A stretch of 64,000 nucleotides of DNA, from positions 2,728,001 to 2,792,000 of the forward strand of contig NZ_CP031967.1 in NCBI RefSeq assembly GCF_003443615.1, given 5' to 3'. This document shows, one piece after another, positions 17,703 to 26,033 of the stretch. This DNA is from Alteromonas sp. BL110 (GTDB taxonomy: Bacteria > Pseudomonadota > Gammaproteobacteria > Enterobacterales > Alteromonadaceae). Numbering within the stretch: position 1 is the stretch's first letter; each line of letters opens with the position of its first letter. The position numbers were made by a program, and so were the translations under genes. Under the pieces are notes generated by a model. It saw nothing but the letters and a program-made list of their open reading frames with translations. It was not told the DNA's origin and ran no database searches.

Positions 17703-18986
17703 TTAAGCGGTTATAAATTCGTACCACTTTTGTAAGCTATATTCATAGCTTGGCATAACCGTATTCCAAACTGCAACGTTGCTAAAGCGCTCTTCATAAC
17801 TGCCGCCGGTTCGCTGTGCCCCTTTTTGTACACTCACGTTGCCATCTGGACCTTTCAGTGCTGTGGAGGCAACTTTCCCCCTATACCAATAGTCCCACTC
17901 AGCTTGTGATAAATAATCGGCAGAACGCTGAGGGTTTGAAATGTAATAGCCCTGCCTCGCTATAAATGCACCAGGCCACCCTGAAAGCCACCAGTTCATA
18001 TATTCATAAGCTACATCTTTCATTCTTCCTTGGGTAGCTGAAGAAAGGCATATTACACCGTGCCATCCTCTATAGCCCTCTTTTGGGGCTGCGAATGTGA
18101 CGGGGATATTTTGGCCATTTAGTGCCGAGACCGCAGGGGAGAACATACTTTCTATGGAAACCCGTCCGCTCTTCATAAATTCGACAGATTCAGGAACCGA
18201 TGTCCAAAAACCACTAAAGTGATTTAACTGGGTTAATTCTATAAGCAGGTTGAAAAGGTCGTCCAGTTCGTATTCAGTGATGGCACCGATATCTTTGAAC
18301 GTAATGAATCCTTTCGCTTGTGCTGCTAACGCTAAATCGAATAGCCCGATAGTGGGGTCGTTCACAATGCCCACTTTTCCAGAAAAGTGACGATCTAGCA
18401 GCCATCCCCAACTTTCTTCTTGTGCTTGTAGTTCTGCGGGGAGCTTTGAGGTGTTGTAACCAAATGAGTCTACGTTGTGTACATAGGGTAAAAAGCTAAT
18501 AGCGTCGGTATGCTTTTCGCCTAAAGACCCATCGCTTTGCACATTAAGGATCTTATGGGGCGCATCCCCCGCGCCCATACGCGCGTTTTCTGTGAGTTTA
18601 CCGGTTTTACTTAAATTGTTTATTTCATCCCAAAATTGAAGGCGCGTTTTCTGTATAGGTTGGATAGCTTTTGCTCGCCAAAGAACGTTAATGCTATTTG
18701 ACCATTGTTCGTATAAATCAAAGGAATGGGGGTTCATAGAAGCTTTTTGTAGCACAGTTGCGCTACCGCCGGGCTCAAACGCTATATTGATACCTAAGTC
18801 TTCAATAGCTCGCTGACGAATAGCCTCCTGCAAAGTAACATGGGTACCCATAACCCGTAACGTTGGCTTCGCTTTACCTATAGCAAAGGGAGTAACACCG
18901 GCTGTTAATCCAAACGCTAGCCCGCCTTTTAATAACGTGCGGCGTGAGGCAAAAGAGCGTTTGTTTTTACAAGGCTTAGTAGACAT
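17703..18986 (-). CDS. Tat-exported extracellular solute-binding protein
   Basis: A 427-residue periplasmic binding protein of the family 1/PotD-like type. The N-terminus has a twin-arginine signal, SRRTLLKGG at residues 14-22, followed by a hydrophobic stretch and AIGKAKPT. Lobe motifs include LRVMGTHVTLQEAIRQRA, FDLYEQWSN, FLPYVHNVDSFGYNTSKLP, GKVGIVNDPTIGLFDLALAAQAKG and YMNWWLSGWPGAFIARQGYY. No permease or ATPase gene lies nearby. Its only close partner is the hybrid histidine kinase 48 bp downstream, so a sensing rather than a transport role is the better guess. Tat export suggests folding in the cytoplasm before transport. The ligand is unknown; polyamine-like or carboxylated compounds are possible by family. 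Confidence 0.88.
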   Translation of the reverse strand: MSTKPCKNKRSFASRRTLLKGGLAFGLTAGVTPFAIGKAKPTLRVMGTHVTLQEAIRQRAIEDLGINIAFEPGGSATVLQKASMNPHSFDLYEQWSNSINVLWRAKAIQPIQKTRLQFWDEINNLSKTGKLTENARMGAGDAPHKILNVQSDGSLGEKHTDAISFLPYVHNVDSFGYNTSKLPAELQAQEESWGWLLDRHFSGKVGIVNDPTIGLFDLALAAQAKGFITFKDIGAITEYELDDLFNLLIELTQLNHFSGFWTSVPESVEFMKSGRVSIESMFSPAVSALNGQNIPVTFAAPKEGYRGWHGVICLSSATQGRMKDVAYEYMNWWLSGWPGAFIARQGYYISNPQRSADYLSQAEWDYWYRGKVASTALKGPDGNVSVQKGAQRTGGSYEERFSNVAVWNTVMPSYEYSLQKWYEFITA

Positions 18987-19176
18987 TGTGTAATTCCGTA
19001 TAAAGGGATGTCCTCGTTACATTCTGGCACCTAGTTCAAGAAGTTACCAAGATATGTTGAAAGATATTTGAACGTAAAGCACTTTCGATATATTCGGTAA
19101 CATTTCACCGTTAGCTTTGTTTCACTATTTCGCTTATCGAGATATGAAAGTGATATCAAAAGTGAGCAATATGTAA

Positions 19177-19460
19177 GAGAAAAAAGCATATCCACTTCGA
19201 ATAAATGAAATGTACTCGCAGCCATGGATAAGTGGGCGGCTGACGATGTACGCAGCGTTAATGTGCAAATTGAATATGTACTAAGGCAAGCCCTTGTGAA
19301 ACAAAGCATGGTCAAACGTGTTGAAAGGCGGTGGTGGAAGCTGAAGAAATTCAACCGTCGAAGAATGATGGTTTATGAGGGCCATAAAGAAGGCCTCGTA
19401 TTAAGCATCGCGAGAACTTCCAAAGTGCGCGGTAGGCGCTCTTTTTTGAGTGTCGGTTAG
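19177..19460 (+). pseudogene. Frameshifted Arc/ribbon-helix-helix-like small protein
   Basis: Two reading frames together encode a protein of the small Arc-like ribbon-helix-helix group. Frame A (19177-19221) reads EKKAYPLRINEMYSQ. After a frame change at about 19222 (two extra or one missing base), frame B (19224 onward) reads MDKWAADDVRSVNVQIEYVLRQALVKQ. The order PLRI..MYSQ-MDKWAADDxRSVNxQIEYxLRxAL matches what I recall of intact homologues. Frame A has no start codon because a TAA lies at 19174-19176 directly after an ATG. The 78-codon frame B could still be translated, but would lack the DNA-binding strand. The C-terminal part after VKQ is longer than in the family and may be read-through. 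Confidence 0.55.
19424..19448 (+). terminator. Weak terminator-like hairpin
   Basis: AGTGC and GGCGCT pair imperfectly (with one G-T) around a short loop and run into CTTTTTT, just before the convergent end of the diguanylate cyclase gene. A further GAGGGCC/AGGCCTC hairpin lies at about 19378-19400. Confidence 0.4.
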
Positions 19461-20959
19461 AGCGCTTGCCGAGATTCATCGTCTAAAGGCTCTGAAGCTG
19501 AAACTTTGGAAAGTTTCGCACATTCCTGAATGCATTCCACCGTGTTTCGGCCATTGTTTTTGGCTTTATAAAGCGCTTTATCGGCATAGGTGAGAAGCTG
19601 TTTAGGACTTTTGTGCTGTAACTCCTTCGTTTGCACAGCGCCAATGCTTACCGTAATTTTATGTCCTTTTAAACGTGGCTGGGTGTGGTGTAATTTGCTC
19701 ACTTTCTGCCTTAGTCTATCCAGTATTTGGTACGGTGAAACCTGACTTAGAAGTACAATACAAAAAGCGAATTCTTCTCCTCCAATTCTGCCTATTGCGT
19801 CTTCGGCGCGAAAAAATCTCTGCATTGTTTGCGCAACGATAGTTAGGACTTCATCACCAAATCCATGGCCGAGGTTATCGTTTATTGATTTAAAGTGATC
19901 AACATCTGCAATACCTACAAGTACTTCATGGTTGTTGCGCTTGGCAAACATTAGAGACTTAGAGAACGCATCAATAAACGCTCGTCTGTTGGGGATATTG
20001 GTTAAGGCGTCAAAATATGCCAGCTTCTCTAATTTTAAGTTTGCATCTCGTAGCTCACTTGTACGTTCGTGAACTAAGTTTTCTAAATCTTTCTTTATCC
20101 TTTTTAGCTCTGAATTTCTATTGTCCAGCTGTTCAGATTGAAATTTTATCTCGCTTATATTGCGCTGAACCGCAGCAAAGTGCGTAACTTCGCCAAAATC
20201 GTTGGTGAGCGGGAATATATTCATTTGCACCCAGAACGGTGTGCCGGTTTTAGTATAGTTCAACAGTGTCTCGGTACATGGACGCTGTTCAATAAGGGCT
20301 TGACGAATGCGATCGGTCGATGCTTTATCTGTTAGGGTTCCCTGAAAAATCCTTGGTGTTTCGCCTATTAACTCTTCGAAGGCATACTCAGTATGTTTAC
20401 AGAGAGCCTCATTAGCATAAATTATCTTAGGCGAAAGCGGGGCATTGATGTTTTCCGCTTCTGTAACCAAGATCATGTCTTGTGAATTTTGCACAATATC
20501 TTTATAAGAAAAGTCGCTTATTTTTGCGGTGATGTTCGAAAAGTAAACCACAACGAAGGGAGGGGTACTGCCGTCTGCGTTATATCTCTCCGGGTAGGCA
20601 TTAACACTAAACCAAGCGGTTTTTTCTGTGGTTTTGTCAATAGTACCTAATATTTGATTATCTACAGGTTTGCCCGTCGAAAGCACCCGAGCGACAGGTA
20701 ATTCGTCATAAGGAATTCGTCGGTTTTGCCGATCGATGAACGTCCACGTCTCTACATCCGTGCTTTTGTCTTTAAGTTCTTCAACGCTTAAATTAAGCAA
20801 AGACGTCGCGGCGGGGTTGGCATACTCCACTGCGCCAGTTTCGTTGTGAATGACCACACCAATTTGCGTGTTTTCTAATAAATTGAACAAGTTAACATTG
20901 TTGAAGCTCATTGCACTACACCATTTGAAAGCGTCTGTATGTACTGTTTTTTTGTACAT
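19457..20959 (-). CDS. PAS-PAS-GGDEF diguanylate cyclase
   Basis: A 500-residue cytoplasmic protein predicted to make cyclic di-GMP. PAS 1 spans about residues 22-145 (IGVVIHNETGAVEYANPAATSLL). PAS 2 (about 155-275) resembles LOV domains (ANEALCKHTEYAFEELIGETPRIFQG, NYTKTGTPFWVQMNIFPL), but the photoactive Cys position of the usual NCRFLQ motif is Pro, so it should not be a photocycling LOV. A coiled-coil linker (QLDNRNSELKRIKKDLENLVHERTSELRDANLKLEKLA) leads to a complete GGDEF domain: FDALTNIPNRRAF, DVDHFKSINDNLGHGFGDEVL and the active motif GGEEF. No RxxD inhibitory site is obvious four residues upstream of it. The start has no strong ribosome site; Met17 is an alternative. Confidence 0.93.
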   Translation of the reverse strand: MYKKTVHTDAFKWCSAMSFNNVNLFNLLENTQIGVVIHNETGAVEYANPAATSLLNLSVEELKDKSTDVETWTFIDRQNRRIPYDELPVARVLSTGKPVDNQILGTIDKTTEKTAWFSVNAYPERYNADGSTPPFVVVYFSNITAKISDFSYKDIVQNSQDMILVTEAENINAPLSPKIIYANEALCKHTEYAFEELIGETPRIFQGTLTDKASTDRIRQALIEQRPCTETLLNYTKTGTPFWVQMNIFPLTNDFGEVTHFAAVQRNISEIKFQSEQLDNRNSELKRIKKDLENLVHERTSELRDANLKLEKLAYFDALTNIPNRRAFIDAFSKSLMFAKRNNHEVLVGIADVDHFKSINDNLGHGFGDEVLTIVAQTMQRFFRAEDAIGRIGGEEFAFCIVLLSQVSPYQILDRLRQKVSKLHHTQPRLKGHKITVSIGAVQTKELQHKSPKQLLTYADKALYKAKNNGRNTVECIQECAKLSKVSASEPLDDESRQAL

Positions 20960-21026
20960 TGCCGAATCAACGTTAATTAAAGAGAGGGTTCAATCTATAT
21001 ATTAGACTTTAGTTTAAAAAATAGCC

Positions 21027-21051
21027 AAAAGCTGTATTTTAAACAGCTTTT
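21027..21051 (-). terminator. Terminator of the GlyGly-CTERM-like protein gene
   Basis: AAAAGCTGT (21027-21035) and ACAGCTTTT (21043-21051) form a 9-bp stem. The minus-strand transcript continues into a T-rich stretch. It lies 27 bp past the stop codon. Confidence 0.65.
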
Positions 21052-21077
21052 AGCGAGAACAAATGTGGAAGGGTGAA

Positions 21078-21893
21078 TTAGTGGTGAGAGAGTTTGCGCA
21101 AGCGTCTTGTAAGCACAATGCCTCCTAGTAGGAATAATGGTAGTAGCGACCAAGCACCGCCGTGCTCTTCTACTATTACCACCGTATCTTCTACAACGTA
21201 CTCATTGTTTTCACTTTCAAGTGGAAGGTAGGCAAGTGCGCTGTCGTCATAGGCATCGGTAAATGCCACTAACGCTTCAGTATCTGCATCGTATAGCTCT
21301 AGCAGTATGTCGTATTCGCCAGGAGGGAAACCCGATATTAATGAGCTTTCAATGGTGAACGTATCTGTTGAATCTTCTGAATAAATATAGAACTCCGAAG
21401 AAACGTGTATAGCGTCGTAAATACCGTCTTTACCTAAATATAATACAGCGTATACAGGCGCTCGCGTGTAAATCGTGTCGGCGTCAAACTCAATTGAAAA
21501 TGCAGAGTGATACCCGTCGTAGTCAATGTCTTGATGTAGCGTTACCCAGCTTTCATAAATCCAGAATTCATTAACGCTGCTAACCACAATATCGCTTGAT
21601 GACTTATTTACACCAAGGAATTGTTGATGCTTATTGGTTAGATTAAGTGTAGTTTGTTGTGCGTTAACCTTATCGGTAGACTGTTCAACAATACTGTCAT
21701 TGGCCAGTTCACTCGTGGTTTTCGGCTGTAGTGATTCAGCAGCTAAAAATGGTTTGTCGTAACGGAATTCGGTTGAGGTAACCTGTTTTTCTTCTGAACT
21801 ACTATCGGTATTTGCATGTACAGGTGACAAAAACGCAAGTTGTAGCGTGGCGATAGCTGAATATGCAGCAAGTGCTGATACTAAGTTTTTCAT
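21078..21893 (-). CDS. Exported protein with GlyGly-CTERM-like tail
   Basis: A 271-residue protein of unknown function. A Sec signal peptide (MKNLVSALAAYSAIATLQLAFLSPVHA) is followed by a low-complexity acidic region and a beta-rich domain with conserved-looking blocks (FWIYESWVTLHQDIDYDGYHSAFSIEFDAD, ESSLISGFPPGEYDILLELYDADTEALVAF). The C-terminus, HGGAWSLLPLFLLGGIVLTRRLRKLSHH, has the Gly-Gly, hydrophobic helix and basic end of GlyGly-CTERM sorting signals, which rhombosortase processes for surface display or type II secretion. The ATG at 21893 has AAGGA 8 nt upstream and is preferred to an upstream in-frame TTG. It is a stand-alone unit with its own terminator. Confidence 0.75.
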   Translation of the reverse strand: MKNLVSALAAYSAIATLQLAFLSPVHANTDSSSEEKQVTSTEFRYDKPFLAAESLQPKTTSELANDSIVEQSTDKVNAQQTTLNLTNKHQQFLGVNKSSSDIVVSSVNEFWIYESWVTLHQDIDYDGYHSAFSIEFDADTIYTRAPVYAVLYLGKDGIYDAIHVSSEFYIYSEDSTDTFTIESSLISGFPPGEYDILLELYDADTEALVAFTDAYDDSALAYLPLESENNEYVVEDTVVIVEEHGGAWSLLPLFLLGGIVLTRRLRKLSHH

Positions 21894-21953
21894 CTGTCCA
21901 TCCTTTTCCAATCGATAATGACAGGGTCATTGTTGACGAAAAAAGATGAACAA

Positions 21954-21986
21954 AAGCTGAAGAGTAACTTAATGCCCCTTCAGCTT
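21954..21986 (-). terminator. Terminator-like hairpin after rraB
   Basis: AAGCTGAAG (21954-21962) and CTTCAGCTT (21978-21986) are perfect 9-bp arms with a 15-nt loop. On the minus strand the stem is followed by TTG and a weak T stretch. It lies 18 bp past the rraB stop. Confidence 0.55.
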
Positions 21987-22003
21987 ATAGGGAAAGTTAA
22001 GCG

Positions 22004-22402
22004 TTAGTCGTCGAAGTGATGATCTTCTTCTTCGTACTCACCTTCTTCACGTGGTTCGAAATACGTGCCCCATCCATCGTAGGTGACATCATGTTTGTCG
22101 GCAATCTTAAGCAGTGCGTCTGAATCTGCATTAAGCTTTTCAATGTTAAGCTTTCTTTCTACCACGGCGTCGAAGCAAAAAATGGTTTCGCCGTCATCAA
22201 GAATAAGTTCTTCCGCATCAGTCACTTCAAAACCAGCTTTAAATGCATCGACAGCGGCCTTTTCTAATACATCGAAGTCGGTACTGGCGAAATGGTGCTC
22301 AATGGTATAGTCGGCATCGGCTTGACTGCCATCTTCTAGAAGGGCATCAATAGTTTCTTGGTTGAACTCGTACCACTCTTCTCTTTCATCGAACTGGGTC
22401 AT
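22004..22402 (-). CDS. rraB: RNase E inhibitor RraB-like protein
   Basis: A 132-residue small acidic protein matching the RraB family. In Escherichia coli RraB binds the C-terminal half of RNase E and changes degradosome activity. Conserved blocks are IDALLEDGSQADADYTIEHHFASTDFDVLEKAAVDAFKAGFEVTDAEELILDDGE and LLKIADKHDVTYDGWGTYFEP, followed by the typical acidic tail. Start ATG 22402 aligns with the family better than a GTG 9 bp upstream. It lies 33 bp downstream of plsC on the same strand and may be co-transcribed with it. Confidence 0.93.
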   Translation of the reverse strand: MTQFDEREEWYEFNQETIDALLEDGSQADADYTIEHHFASTDFDVLEKAAVDAFKAGFEVTDAEELILDDGETIFCFDAVVERKLNIEKLNADSDALLKIADKHDVTYDGWGTYFEPREEGEYEEEDHHFDD

Positions 22403-22434
22403 AATAAACACTCGTTAGCAATTTAAGCGCAAGT

Positions 22435-23160
22435 TTACCTGCTTTTTTCCAGTTCATCGACCTGTGTATTAAGCGCATCAAACTTTTGCTTCATTTCATC
22501 ATTAAAGTGCACCATCCACTCTTTAATTGTGCGCTCTTCGGTCAGAGGTTGAGGCGCAGCGATATCAATCAACACAATCCCGTTGTTCCAGCGGTTCCAT
22601 TTAACCTTTTTATGCAGGTTGCTTGCTGTAACCATAACAACAGGTTCATTGGTGGCCTTGGCTAGACGAAACGCACCTTGTTTGAAGGGGAGAATACCTC
22701 TGCCGTAACTTCTGGTACCTTCAGGAAATAGCCATACGGAGGTCTTTTTCTTGGCTATACGGTTTGCAGCGATATCCAAGGTGTTTCGCGCTTTCCCTGA
22801 ATTTTTTCTATCGATCATGATATTCCCCGACAGCCAATAGATTTGGCCAAAAATAGGGATCCACTTCAAACTCTTCTTGCCGATTGTGACTACGCCGGGA
22901 AGTGCAGCCTTACAAATTGTAATTACGTCAAAGCTGTTTTGGTGATTAGCGATAAAAACATAGGGCTCGTTCGTTTTTACCGCGGGGTCTCTTTGTATAA
23001 CAATTTTAAGGCCCACTATTTTAGCCATAAGAGAATACAAACTACCGGCAGCATGCACGTTATCCTTGTGAAAAGGGCGCACAATACAAATGATCAGCAA
23101 AATAATGTTGATTAATAAAAAGGCGATAAAAAGTGCCGGGATGCGAAATAAAGCGATCAA
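22435..23160 (-). CDS. plsC: 1-acyl-sn-glycerol-3-phosphate acyltransferase
   Basis: A 241-residue inner-membrane enzyme that acylates lysophosphatidic acid to phosphatidic acid. An N-terminal membrane region (FRIPALFIAFLLINIILLIICIV) precedes the catalytic core. Motif I is NHQNSFD (HX4D), the later blocks are GNIMIDRKNSGKA and FPEGTRSYGRGILPFKQGAF, and the following VVMVTA segment is typical of PlsC. The start is probably TTG 23160, since AGGAG lies 6 nt upstream; an earlier TTG at 23178 has no ribosome site. It is divergent from the Hpt/HD-GYP gene. Confidence 0.94.
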   Translation of the reverse strand: MIALFRIPALFIAFLLINIILLIICIVRPFHKDNVHAAGSLYSLMAKIVGLKIVIQRDPAVKTNEPYVFIANHQNSFDVITICKAALPGVVTIGKKSLKWIPIFGQIYWLSGNIMIDRKNSGKARNTLDIAANRIAKKKTSVWLFPEGTRSYGRGILPFKQGAFRLAKATNEPVVMVTASNLHKKVKWNRWNNGIVLIDIAAPQPLTEERTIKEWMVHFNDEMKQKFDALNTQVDELEKSR

Positions 23161-23363
23161 AACAACTCCTAGATACAATTGACGCGCGCAGTATAGATGA
23201 AGTTTCAGCGTACACTTGTCCGATGAGTTTTTACAGTGTTTAAACCTTATCGGGTCACCTCTTGTGAAAGTTCCTTCTTTATCACCTTTAGTATGAGGAA
23301 ATTTTGCCGATACCGAATTACAATAATAGAAAGCTCAATAGAATCTAACTCGGTATTCATTAC

Positions 23364-24503
23364 ATGCAGACATTTACTCCAGACGACCTAGAAGAAGATA
23401 TTCTTGCTGACCTTATGGAGGAAATTAACGAACTCTATGAATCAAGTGAGCAAACTTTGATTGAATTAGAGCTTCGGCCGGAAGATAACGAGTTGCAACG
23501 GGCTCTGTTTCGTTCAATCCACACCATTAAAGGCGATTTAGGTTTAGTAAATTTCTCTCCTATGATCCCCCTTTTGCAGCATGTTGAAGATTTACTCGAT
23601 TACTTACGCAAAGGGCAGGTGGCATATACAAGTACTATGAGTGACTTGGTGCTTCTTACCATGGACAGGGTTAAAGCCTTCGTAGAGGCGGTAATGGCCG
23701 ATGGTAAGGCTGAATACGATGACAACCTTCACAACCAGCTAGTGCTTGCTATCGGTCGTGTTACGCCTGACAATTCTTCTGAACATGAAAAACGTCTTAC
23801 TGAAGCTGTGTTGTTACTAAACCCAGCGTTAGACATTGTTGCTGACGGCGACGACCCCGAAAACGTGCAAATTAAGCCGCCCACATTAGCCGCTACAGGT
23901 ATACCGAAAGACATTAGCACTGAGAAAAAACAAGATATCTTGTTTTTCCGCGATCTTATGCAAACTATTGAGCGCCGTTCTAACTATTGGGTTGGAAGAG
24001 GTGACCGTATTGCCAAATTGGCCATGTATATCAATGATGTGGCCGAAAATCCAATTGATGAAGACCAGCTGGCGGTAGCCAGTTACGTTCATGATTTTGG
24101 TATGGCGTTCATGCCGTTAAAGCTGTTGCATAAAGGCGATGAATTAAGTGATATTGAGTTTAATCTGATGCGGTCTCACGTTTACAAAAGCGCTCGTTTG
24201 TTAGAGCACCTGGACCAATGGGATATGGCCCGTAAAATAGTGATGCAGCATCACGAACGTACAGATGGAACTGGATATCCGCTAGGCATAAAAGAAGACG
24301 ATATCTGTGAAGGCGCTAAGCTGCTTGCAATTGTTGATACTTACGACGCAATGACACACCCAAGGGCGCACAACGAAGACAATGTGCTTTCCAAAAAAGA
24401 AGCAGTGATCGAGATCAATCGCAGTGCCAAAGGCCAGTTCAGTATGAAGTGGGTGAGACTGTTTAATCAGGCTATGACAGCGCTTTTAACTAAAGGGCAG
24501 TAA
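23364..24503 (+). CDS. Hpt domain / HD-GYP domain fusion protein
   Basis: A 379-residue cytoplasmic signalling protein. The N-terminal Hpt domain (about residues 8-115) has the phosphorylatable histidine in FRSIHTIKGDLGLVNF. The C-terminal half (about 190-370) is HD-GYP-like, with YVHDFGM, SHVYKSARLLEHL, QHHERTDGTGYPLGI and LLAIVDTYDAM. Compared with active c-di-GMP phosphodiesterases, the first metal-site Glu/His region reads YWVGRGDRI (His replaced by Arg) and the Lys of HDxGK is Met. The phosphodiesterase may therefore be weak, inactive or altered in metal use. It has its own promoter region, divergent from plsC, and a terminator overlapping its stop codon. It could receive phosphate from a hybrid kinase lacking Hpt, such as the one at 14979-17654, but that link is inference. 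Confidence 0.9.
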   Translation: MQTFTPDDLEEDILADLMEEINELYESSEQTLIELELRPEDNELQRALFRSIHTIKGDLGLVNFSPMIPLLQHVEDLLDYLRKGQVAYTSTMSDLVLLTMDRVKAFVEAVMADGKAEYDDNLHNQLVLAIGRVTPDNSSEHEKRLTEAVLLLNPALDIVADGDDPENVQIKPPTLAATGIPKDISTEKKQDILFFRDLMQTIERRSNYWVGRGDRIAKLAMYINDVAENPIDEDQLAVASYVHDFGMAFMPLKLLHKGDELSDIEFNLMRSHVYKSARLLEHLDQWDMARKIVMQHHERTDGTGYPLGIKEDDICEGAKLLAIVDTYDAMTHPRAHNEDNVLSKKEAVIEINRSAKGQFSMKWVRLFNQAMTALLTKGQ

Positions 24504-24520
24504 ACGCTGCCCTTTGTTTG
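24492..24520 (+). terminator. Terminator overlapping the Hpt/HD-GYP stop codon
   Basis: AAAGGGCAG (24492-24500) and CTGCCCTTT (24507-24515) form a perfect 9-bp stem with TAAACG as loop, so the TAA stop lies in the loop. A T-rich stretch follows. Confidence 0.85.
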
Positions 24521-24623
24521 TTTTTTAAATTAGCTATTATTTGAATTAGGTGCCAATTGACTTGTTGGCTGAGAGCTTAATTCAGCTAAAGGCTTCCCAG
24601 CTATCTCACAAAGCGAAACAGGT

Positions 24624-26033
24624 TTAACTCACACCTAATTCCTTGAGCTTACGGGTAAGCGTGTTTCTTCCCCAACCCAAACGTTTAGCCGCATCTTGCT
24701 TGTGGCCATGGGTGTGCTGAAGTGCTCGCTCAAGCATAACGCGCTCGAAAGTCAGCATAGCGTCGTTAAGGATATTATGATGGCCATCGCGTAGTTGTTT
24801 GTCGGTCCAGCTCGCAAGTAAATCTGGCCAATCGCCAGACTCTGCGCTTGGCTTTTCAATGCTGCTATCGCTGTGAATTTCTGGCGGCAGATCGCTCGGT
24901 AAGACCTCTTGCCCACTTGCCATCACCGTTAGCCAGCGGCATACATTTTCTAACTGTCTTACGTTACCAGGCCATGGTAACTGAGACATAACACGCTCAG
25001 CTTCTTTAGAAATGCTTTTCGCTTCCACATCAAGTTCTTTGGCCGCTCGGCGAAGGAAATGGCGTGTTAACAACGGAATATCTTCACGACGTTCGTTGAG
25101 TGATGGAAGGTGCACACGAATAACGTTCAGGCGGTGAAATAAATCTTCCCTGAACTTTCCTTCAGCAACACGCTGCTCTAAGTTTTGGTGAGTGGCTGCG
25201 ATAATGCGTACATCAACGCTTACCGACTGATGGCCGCCTACGCGATAAAACTGGCCATCCGCGAGTACTCGCAAAAGGCGGGTTTGCACATCTAACGGCA
25301 TATCGCCTATTTCATCTAAGAAAAGTGTGCCGCCGTCAGCTTGCTCAAAACGCCCTTGGCGTGCTGCTTGTGCACCGGTAAAAGCACCTTTTTCATGACC
25401 AAACAGCTCAGACTCGACCAAGTCAGCCGGGATTGCCGCCATGTTAAGCGCAATGAAAGGCTTACTCGCTCTGGGGCTGTGCCTGTGGAGTGCGTGGGCT
25501 ACCAGTTCTTTACCTGTTCCCGATTGACCGTTGATAAGTACGCTAATTGAAGAGCGTGAAAGTCGACCTATAGCACGGAAAACTTCCTGCATAGCAGGCG
25601 CTTCACCAATTATCTCGGTTACAACGTCTTCAACTTGTGATTTGGATACCGTCGACTGCTCTCTTGCGTGAGCAAGGGCGCGCTGGGTTAAGGTTACCGC
25701 TTCGTCAATATCAAAAGGTTTTGGCAAGTATTCAAATGCCCCTTTTTGATAAGCGTTTACCGCACTGTCTAAATCCGAATGCGCCGTCATAATAATTACG
25801 GGAAGCAACGGATGGGAAGCGTGTACTTCGTTCAGTAATGTCATGCCGTCCATTTGTGGCATTCTTATGTCTGAAATGATGACTTCGGGGGCTTGACCGC
25901 TTTGAAGTTGAAGCAATAAATCTTCAGGGTTTTCAAAACTCAAACAGCTGATATCAGCGGCTTGTAAGGCCTTTTGCAGCACCCAACGAATAGAACTGTC
26001 ATCATCGACAATCCACACAGACTCATTCGTCAT
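24624..26033 (-). CDS. glnG: Nitrogen regulator NtrC (sigma-54 enhancer-binding protein)
   Basis: A 469-residue response regulator that activates sigma-54 promoters when nitrogen is scarce. The receiver has the phospho-acceptor in [13 protein letters not shown] (Asp55). The AAA+ domain carries [20 protein letters not shown] (Walker A), the sigma-54-contacting KGAFTGA loop, and [17 protein letters not shown] (Walker B). The C-terminal Fis-type helix-turn-helix is [31 protein letters not shown]. It overlaps the end of glnL by 11 bp, so the sensor and regulator are coupled. Likely targets in this window are the NtrC-like sites ahead of glnA and glnL. Confidence 0.97.
   Translation of the reverse strand: MTNESVWIVDDDSSIRWVLQKALQAADISCLSFENPEDLLLQLQSGQAPEVIISDIRMPQMDGMTLLNEVHASHPLLPVIIMTAHSDLDSAVNAYQKGAFEYLPKPFDIDEAVTLTQRALAHAREQSTVSKSQVEDVVTEIIGEAPAMQEVFRAIGRLSRSSISVLINGQSGTGKELVAHALHRHSPRASKPFIALNMAAIPADLVESELFGHEKGAFTGAQAARQGRFEQADGGTLFLDEIGDMPLDVQTRLLRVLADGQFYRVGGHQSVSVDVRIIAATHQNLEQRVAEGKFREDLFHRLNVIRVHLPSLNERREDIPLLTRHFLRRAAKELDVEAKSISKEAERVMSQLPWPGNVRQLENVCRWLTVMASGQEVLPSDLPPEIHSDSSIEKPSAESGDWPDLLASWTDKQLRDGHHNILNDAMLTFERVMLERALQHTHGHKQDAAKRLGWGRNTLTRKLKELGVS

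Noticed and set aside
19031..19354. 107-codon minus-strand frame between the binding protein and the cyclase genes
   Set aside because: Composition is unlike a protein of this genome (Ser/Thr/Leu/Cys-rich), there is no ribosome site, and it overlaps the ribbon-helix-helix remnant on the other strand, which has recognisable sequence.
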